Origin: Comamonadaceae bacterium ALPHA2B | Lineage (GTDB): Bacteria > Pseudomonadota > Gammaproteobacteria > Burkholderiales > Burkholderiaceae_C | Length of the DNA stretch: 64,000 nt | Direction: 5' to 3' | Assembly (NCBI GenBank): GCA_005503065.1 | Contig: SCOE01000016.1 | Location: 47,550-111,549 of the forward strand | Shown here: positions 16,403-25,400 of the stretch, one piece after another | Numbering within the stretch: position 1 is the first letter of the stretch | Layout of the letters: each line of letters begins with the position of its first letter | Notes under the pieces: generated by a model | Seen by the model: the letters and a program-made list of their open reading frames with translations, nothing else | Databases searched by the model: none | Told to the model about the DNA's origin: nothing | Program-made: the position numbers and the translations under genes

Positions 16403-19400
16403 ATGAAGCCGTCCTCTTCGCTGCCCGAGTTCCTCCGCCCCCGCACCCACCGATTCGCACTGGAAAGCCGGCAGCTCTTCGACGGCGCCGCGGTCGTCGA
16501 GGCCGCCCACACCGACGCGCCCGGCGCGCCGCACGCGGCGCCGGCAGCACCGGACCATGCCGGCAGCGAGGCCGCGCCGCCCCGCAGCGCCCCCGCCTTC
16601 GAGGGCCCGCATGCACAGCATGCCGAGGCCGGCCTGCCCGCCGCTGATGCGGCTCCGCACGAGGTCTACGTCATCGACCGCAGCATCGCCAACTGGGAAC
16701 AGCTGGCGGCCCAGGTGCCGCAGGGCGCACGCACGATCCTGCTCGACCCCGGGCGTTCGGGTGCGGCCCAAATCGCCGAGGCGCTGCAGGGCGAGACAGG
16801 CATCACCGCGCTGCACATCCTCAGCCATGGCGGCGATGGCGAACTCATCCTCGGCAACGACACCGTCCGCGCCGGCTCGGTGGACGCCCAGGCCGCGGCC
16901 TGGCAATCCATTGGCCAGGCGATGAGCAGCGAGGGCGACATCCTGCTGTACGGCTGCGACGTCAGCCTCAGCTCCGACGCACTCGCCCAGCGGCTGAGCG
17001 TGCTCACCGGCGCCGACGTCGCCTCGTCGAACGACGACACCGGCGCTGCGGCCCGCGGCGGCGACTGGGTGCTGGAGTCGGCCACCGGCCCGATCGAGGC
17101 CCGGGCCTTCGCAGCGGCCGCCTTCGACGGCCTGCTGGCGGCACCGACCGTCGACACCACCGCCACCGGCCTGACCGTCGCCGAACCGAGCACGCTCAAC
17201 GCCCCCGGCGCCGAGCGGGCGAGCCTCTCGGGCTGGAGCGTGGCCGACGATGGCACCGGCAACGTCACGGTACGCGCGGTGGTCCTGGACCCGGGCGTCG
17301 GCAGCCTGTCCTCGGCGGCCACGGCCGGGGTCACGGCGGTGGCCAACGGCTTCGAATACACCGGCACCGCGGCCAATGCCACGGCTTGGCTGAACCAGCT
17401 GGTGTTCGTCGCGAGCGACGCCGAACTCGGCCTCACGGCCGCCGGCACCACCGTGCGGGTGAGCGTCACCGATGCGGAGAACCTCACCGCCACCCGCGAC
17501 CTCGCCGTCACCGTCACGCCCTCGAACGATCCGGCGACCATCGCCGACGCCCGCCAGTCGGTGGCAGAGATCGGGTCGACCACGATCACCTCGGCCACGC
17601 TGGCCGCGCTGGACCCCGAGGTCGCCTTCGGCTCCCAGAACAGCACGCAGCTGGTCTATGCGCTCACGGCGCTGCCCTCGCAGGGCTACCTCACGCTCAA
17701 CGGCACCCGCCTGGGCGTCGGCTCGGTCTTCACCCAGGCCGACGTCGATGCCAACCGCGTGGTCTACGTCCACACCGCGACCGGAGCCGACCAGAACACG
17801 CCCGACAGCTTCGCCGTGCGGGTCAACGACGGCGCCACACCGACCTCGCGCTCCGCTCAGGCCACGATCTCGCTCGACGTCACGCCCTTCAACCAGGCGC
17901 CGTCGGTCCAGGGCAGCGGGAGCGTCTTCGAGGGCCAGCCCGCGAACGCGGCCAGCGGCGCGTCCGCCGTGGGCAACTTCATTCGCGCCAGCGGCGGCGG
18001 CGACGATGCCGACAGCACGCTCACCGTGCAACTGACCCAGCTGCCGACCGACGGAACGCTCTACTACACCGGCGCCGCCACGATCAACGGCGTGTCGCAG
18101 TCGCTGGTCGACCATGCCGTGACCGCGGCGGACATTGCCAACGGCTTCTTCATTGCCTACGCCGATCGCGGCGGGCTGCTCTACGCCAATGCCGGCCAGC
18201 GCGACAACAGCGGCGCGGGAAGCTACCCCTTCGCCGACGGCTTCAACGTCATCGTGCGGGACGGCGGCGGCGGCACCGGCACGCCCGGGGCGACGCCGGA
18301 CACCCGCATCGCCATCACCGTGCGCCCTGTCAACGACGACCCGGTCTACACGGGCGATCCTGCCCCGCGCGCCATCGTGACGGCGGCGGGGGACGGTGTG
18401 GGCACCTATCGCGGCGACTACACCGTGACGCTCACGCCGGCCATGATCGCCGCCACGGACGTCGACTCCAGCAACACCAACCTCACCTTCCGCGTCACCT
18501 CGCAGGCCGGCATCGACCAGGGACACATCCTGCTGCGCGGCGCCATCCTGCCCCTGGGCGGCTCCTTCACGATGGCCGACGTACTGGCCGGGCGCGTGCA
18601 GTACGTGCAGACGGTGGGCGCCGCCCCGGGCGACACCGACAGTTTCCAGTTCCAGGTCGTGGACAACGCCTTCGGCCCGCGCTGGAACGCCGATGGCTCG
18701 GTGCTCACGCGCGAAGGCGGTGTCTACGACGACGCGGGCACGCCGGGCAATGCCGGCGACGACACGCTGCGCACCTTCACCTTCACCATCGACCTGGCAC
18801 CCACGGCGGGCGGAAACGGCGGCGTCTTCACGTCGCCGACCTACATCGTCGATGTGGCCTCGTCCACCTTCGCCGGCAACGATGGCACCGCCTCGCGCGG
18901 CACGCTGGTGGAAGGCGGCACCGTGGTGCTGCGCGGCACCGGCTACACGGCCGGCGAGCCCGGGCTGAGCTACACCGTGGGCGACAGCGCCACCGGCACC
19001 GAGGTGCCGGCCTCGCAGGTCATCTACACCATCCTCGGCTACGGCGGTGGCGGTGGGCCCGGCGGCGCAGGCGTGCTGGAGCGGCAGACCAGCCCCGGCG
19101 TGTGGACCGCGCTGGGCCAGTACGCCACCTTCACGCAGCAGGACCTGAACGACGGCAACGTGCGCTTCGTGCACGACGGCGACGTGGAGGATTTCGTCTC
19201 GACCGTGAACCTGCGCGCCTCTGCCGGGGTGACGGTGAACGACAACGGCACGCTGCGTCCCGATTCGTGGTCGACCACCTTCACCTTCTACGTCACCCCG
19301 GCGAACGATGCGCCGACCGCCGCCGGTTCCTCGACGGCGGTGGTGGCCGAGGGCGGCACCATCGGCCTGACCAGCGGCCAGATCGGCATCGCCGACGCCG

Positions 19401-22400
19401 ATGACGCGACCAGCGAGCCGCAGTTCGAAGGGAGTCCCACCCTGCCCGGCGGCGACCCCAACTACGCCTACGACAACGATGCCGGCGGCAGCGACCTGCT
19501 GCGCTTCGTCGTCGACTCGCTGCCCACGGGCGGCACCCTGCAGTACCGCGACGGCAACGGCGCATGGCAGACCGTCGCGCTGGGCCAGGCCTTGCCGGCC
19601 TCCCTGCTGGCGGCCGACGCCGCATCGACCGGCCTGCGCTTCGTCAGCGACGGTTCGGAAGTGCGCAACACCAGTTTCCAGGTGCACGCCATCGACCGGT
19701 GGAACGCGAGCTCGTCGCAGGCGACGGTGAACATCCAGATCACCAACGTCAACGATGCGCCGCAGATCGCCGCCGACCCGACCCAGGCCGATCCCGATGC
19801 CACCTCGGCCAACGAGCCGCTGACGGTGGTCGAGGGCAGCTACAGCCGCATCACCAGCGCCATGCTGGCCGCCTACGACCCCGACAGCTCGCGCGAGCAG
19901 GTCCAGTACGCGATCACCTCGGTGCCGGTGGGAAACCGCATCGCCATCTCCCGCGACGGCGGCGCGACCTTCCAGTACCTGGGCGTCGGTTCCTCGTTCA
20001 CGCAGCGCGACATCGACAACGGGCTGGTCTACATCGTCAACCGGGGCGGCGAATCCGACGGCAAGGTCTACCCGACCGCGCCGCCGACCGACCGCTTCAC
20101 CTTCACCCTCAGCGACGGCGACAAGGAACAGACCAACAACCAGTTCTGGATCTACGTCGATCCGGCCAACGACGCGCCGGTGGTGTCCGCGCCCTCCGGC
20201 CCCATCAACCTGGACAGCGCCACGCCCGGGCGCAACCCGGTGGCGGGCTTCTCGGTCAGCGACGTCGACACCACCGCCGTCACCGCCGGCGAGCAGGACT
20301 TCCTGCAGGTCACCGTGCGCTTGCTCGACGCCTCCGGCAATCCCTTCGCCGCTGCGGACTACGCCGCCGCCGGCGGGGTGCGCATCGGCGTCGGTTCGGC
20401 GTCGGGCGCGAGCGTCGATGCCGACCGCGACGGCGTGGACGACTACCTCGTGCTGCGCGGCACGCGCGCGCAGGTACAGGCGGCGCTCGATGCGCTCGAC
20501 GTGACCTTCGGGCAGGACCGCAACCGCGTCTTCCAGGTGCAGGTCATCGCCGACGACCGCCTGCGCGACGGCGGCGGCGCGCTCGCCGGCGGGGCCAACG
20601 GCGGTGCGGCGAACCAGCCGCAAACGCCCGGCGGCAGCCCCGCCGCCATCGACGCGACCGAGCCCGACTGGTACAGCGCCGCCGTGCCCACCACTGGCGC
20701 GCTGGCCGGCAACATCGCCGCCGCCAGCGTCGCCGTCCGCGCCTCCAGCGTGAACGAAGCCGCCACGCTCGATGGCGGCACTTCGGCCACCACCTTCGAG
20801 GACCAGCCCACCCGCATCGGGCCGGCGCTGGCCATCGTGGTCGCCGATCCGGAATCCGAGGCCTTCGGCCTGCCCGTCACCGTGACGCTCAGCGTCCCGG
20901 GCGGCCAGCTGGGCATCGGCGGCAACGGCACGCAGACCAGCGTGCCGATCGGCGGCCGCACGGTCGCCGTGTCGGGCGACAACACCGGCACCCTGGCCCT
21001 GACCGGCGTCGCCAGCGACATCCAGGCACTGCTGCGCGACGGCAGCCTGGGGCTGACCTACCAGGGCGCGGCCAACCTCAACCACGACACCAACGGCGCG
21101 TCTGCCGGCGACGTGACGTTGACCATCAGCTTTTCCGACGGTGCCGCAGGCATCGGCGGCGACACCGGCGCCGGCAGCCAGCCGAACAATGCGCCGAGCC
21201 GCGAGGTCGCGATCGACATCGTCGCGGTCAACGACGCGCCCGCCGTGGCGGCCGGCGCCGGCACGGTGGTGCTCACCGGCACCACGGCCGTGCCGGGCTT
21301 CTCGGTCGGCGACATCGACGATGCCGATGGCGGCAGCTTGGCCACCACGGCGGGCGAGACCGACTTCATGCAGGTCACGGTGCGCCTGACGAGTGCCGCG
21401 GGCGTACCGCTTGCGGCGACCCAGTACCTGGACGCCGGAGCCGACGGCGTGTTCATCGGCTCGTCCGTGACCAACTCGGGCGTCACGGTCGACGGCAGCT
21501 TCGACGGTACCGGCAGCGCGCTCGTGATCCGCGGCACCCGCGCCCAGGTCAACGACTACCTGAGCGGCCTGCAGGTCGGCATCAGCTCCAGCACGCTGTC
21601 CAACACCGACGAAGGCTTTCGCGTCGAGGTGATCGCCGACGACCGCCTGCGCGATGCCGCCGGCACGCTGACCGGCAGCGCCAATGGCGGCGACAACCCG
21701 GCCGCGGCCGGCGGAACGCAGGCCGTTCCCACCGCTGCCATCGACCCCTACGCCGCGGTGCCCGCGGGCCTGGGTGCGAACGTGGCACAGGCCTCGCGCG
21801 CCGTCTTCCTTTCCGCGGTCAATGACCCGGCGCACATCCTGGTCACGCCGCAGACAGTGTCCGAAGGCGGCGGCACGGTCGTCCTCACGGGCATTGATGT
21901 GACCGATGCCGATGCGCTGGACGGGGCCATGACGGCCACGGTGACGGTGCCGGCCGGCTTCACCATCTCGGCCGTCACCGGCACCGGGGGCACGGTCACG
22001 GGCGTGGGCACGGCAAGCGTCGTCATCAGCGGCACCCTGGCCGAGATCAACAGCCGCCTCGACAACCTGCGCGTGAGCCTGCCCGACGCCCCGGGTGTCG
22101 CCACCGCTGCCGACTGGAACGGCACCTTCCGCGTCACGGTGGTGATCAACGACGGCGGCAACAGCGGCGGCCGTCCGTCCACCCTGCCCGGCGACACGGA
22201 CGATCCGAACGCCAACCCCGGCGATTTCGCCTACGAGGACGCCAGCTCGAACCGGCTGGTGACCACGCGCGTGTTCGACGTGACCGTCAACCCCGTCAAC
22301 GACGCGCCGGTGGTCGCCGACAGCTCGCCGGTGGTGCTGGCTCCAGCCGTCGAGGACGTGAACACGCCGGCCGGCAGCACCGTCGGCGCCCTGTTCGCCG

Positions 22401-25400
22401 GCCGTTTCTCCGATGGCGCGGACGCCATCGACAACAGTGGCGTCACGGGCGTCTCCGGCGGCACCGCGTCCGACACCTTCTACGGCATCGCGATCAGCGC
22501 GGCCGCGGTCAACACCAGCCAGGGCGTCTGGCAGTACTCGCTCAACGGCGGCGCCAGTTGGAGCAACGTCGGTGCCCGCACCAATGCCAACGCCCTGGTG
22601 CTGGACGCCAGCGCGCAGTTGCGCTTCGTGCCCGCGGCCAACTACCACGGCACGCCCACCGGCCTGACGGTGCGGCTGGTCGAGACCGATGCCAACGGCG
22701 ATGCCAGCACCCCGGTGCCCGCCAGCGGTGTGGGCGTGAACCTCGCCACCGTCGGCGGCGCCAGCGTCTTCAGCGCCGGCACCATCGCGCTCGCGACCTC
22801 GGTCACCAACGTGAACGACCGCCCCTTGGCGGCCAACGGCAGCATTCCTGCCGGCGTGGAGGACCAGCCCGGCAGCGGCGCGACCGTGAACGAGCTGTAC
22901 GGCGCCTCGTACAGCGACGCGACCGACAACCAGAGCGCCATCGCCGGCGGCGGCAACGCTGCCACGGCCTTTGGCGGCATCGCGGTCGTGGGCGACAACT
23001 CGACGGCGGCGCAGGGGCACTGGGAGTACGACAGCGGCAGCGGCTGGGCGGCCGTGCCGGCCGGGCTCGGCGATCGCAATGCCCTGCTGCTGCCGCCGAA
23101 CGCGTCGCTGCGCTTCGTGCCGGCGGCCGACTTCAATGGCGTGCCGGGCACGCTGGTGGTCCGGGTGTCGGACCAGGCGGTGACCGCGGCCACCGGCGCC
23201 GATCTCGGTTCCACGGCCACGCTCGATGCCGATGCGACCAGCCACTGGTCGCTCACGCGCACGCTGGCCACCAGCGTGCAGCCCCGCAACGACGCGCCGC
23301 AGCTCGGCGGCAGCGCCACCAATCCCACGCTGACCGAGAACGGGCAGACCGGCACCGGCGTGAGCGTCCCTTCCGCACCGCTGCTCAGCGGCGCCTTCGT
23401 GGCCGACGTCGACCCGGCCACCACGGCGGCACTGGCCGCCAGCGTGGTCGGCGGTGGGCGCATCACCGTGACGCTGGACCGCTACGTGGCCGGCGACCTG
23501 CTGTTCGTCGACGGCACGCTGCCCCCGGGGGTGACGACCACTGGCGGCAATGCCGCGGCGCTGACCATCGTCTTCGACGGCGACACCACCTTCGCACAGG
23601 TGCAGGCGGTGCTGAATGCGCTCGCCTACAGCAGCAGCAGCGACAACCCGACCGACTACGGTGCCGCGTCCACCCGCGCATACACCGTGGTCTTCAACGA
23701 CGGCAACAACGCGCAGGCCGGCGGCAATGCCGGCGGCCCCGCCGCGCTGGACAGCAACGCCATCAACGGCCTGATCACCCTGGTGGCCACCAACGACGCA
23801 CCGCGCGCCAACGACGATGCGCGCAGCGTCGCCGAGGACGGCCCGGCAATCACCGGCAACCTCATCACGGCCGGCGCCACGGGGGACGTCGCCGACACCG
23901 ATCCCGACAACCGCGTCGCCGACCTGCGCGCCGTGGGCGTGCGCACCGGCCCCGAGGCCGGCAGCGGCACGGTGGGCACCGTCGGCAGCGCGCTGGCGGG
24001 CCTCTACGGCACGCTGGTGCTCAATGCCGACGGCAGCTACACCTACACGCTGGACAACGACAACCCGGCGGTCAATGCGCTCAAGACCGGCGACACCCTC
24101 ACCGAGGTCTACACGTACACCGTGTCCGACGGGGCCGGCGGCACCGACACGGCCCAGCTCACCATCACCATCCAGGGCCGCACGGACGGCACGCCGGGCA
24201 TCGCGCCGGTGGATGGCAACGGCGCGGCGACGGGCCAGGCGGAAGTGCGCGAGGCGGGGCTGGTGGACGGTGCGGGCGGTCCGGACACGTCCGAGCGCAC
24301 GAGCGGCAGCATCACGGTGAGCGCGGCCGACGGCCTGCAGAGCGTGACGGTGGGCGGCACGACGCTGACGCCGGCGCAGCTGTCGGCGCTGGGCACGACG
24401 CCGGTGAGCATCGACACGGGCGAAGGCACGCTGGTGCTCTCGGGCTTCACGGCCAGCGCGACGGTGGGCGGTGTGCCCACGGGTGGCACGCTGTCGTACA
24501 CGTACACGCTGAAGGCGCCGCTGTCGCAGCCGGGCGCGAGCGAGAGCACGGACGCGATCGCGCTGCAGGTGGTGGATGCGGCGGGCGTCACGAGCGCGGG
24601 CACGCTGACGGTGCGCATCGTGGACGACTTGCCGCAGGCGCAGCCGGACACCAACAGCGTGACCGAGGATGCGGCGCAGGACACGGCCACGGGCAACGTG
24701 GTGAGCGCCGGTGCGGGCATCGACCGCTTGGGCGCGGACGGCGCAGCCGCGGGCGGGCCGGTGACGGCGGTGCGCTTCGGCACGACGACGGGCACGGTGG
24801 GCACGGTGCTGACGACGGCGTACGGGCAGATCGTGCTCAACGCCGACGGCAGCTACACGTACACGCTGGACAACGGCAACGCGGCGGTCAACGCACTGAA
24901 GGACGGCGACACGCTGACCGAGGTGGTGGGCTACACCATCACCGATGCGGACGGCGATACCTCCGCCAGCACCCTCACCATCACCATCCAGGGCCGCACG
25001 GACGGCACGCCGGGCATCGTGCCGGTGGACGGCAACGGCGCGGCGACGGGCCAGGCGGAAGTGCGCGAGGCGGGGCTGGTGGACGGTGCGGGCGGTCCGG
25101 ACACGTCCGAGCGCACGAGCGGCAGCATCACGGTGAGCGCGGCCGACGGCCTGCAGAGCGTGGCGGTGGGCGGCACGACGCTGACGCCGGCGCAGCTGTC
25201 GGCACTGGGCACGACGCCGGTGAGCATCGACACGGGCGAAGGCACGCTGGTGCTCACGGGCTTCACGGCCAGCGCGACGGTGGGCGGCGTGCCCACGGGT
25301 GGCACGCTGTCGTACACGTACACGCTGAAGGCGCCGCTGTCGCAGCCGGGTGCGAGCGAGAGCACGGACGCGATCGCGCTGCAGGTGGTGGATGCGGCGG

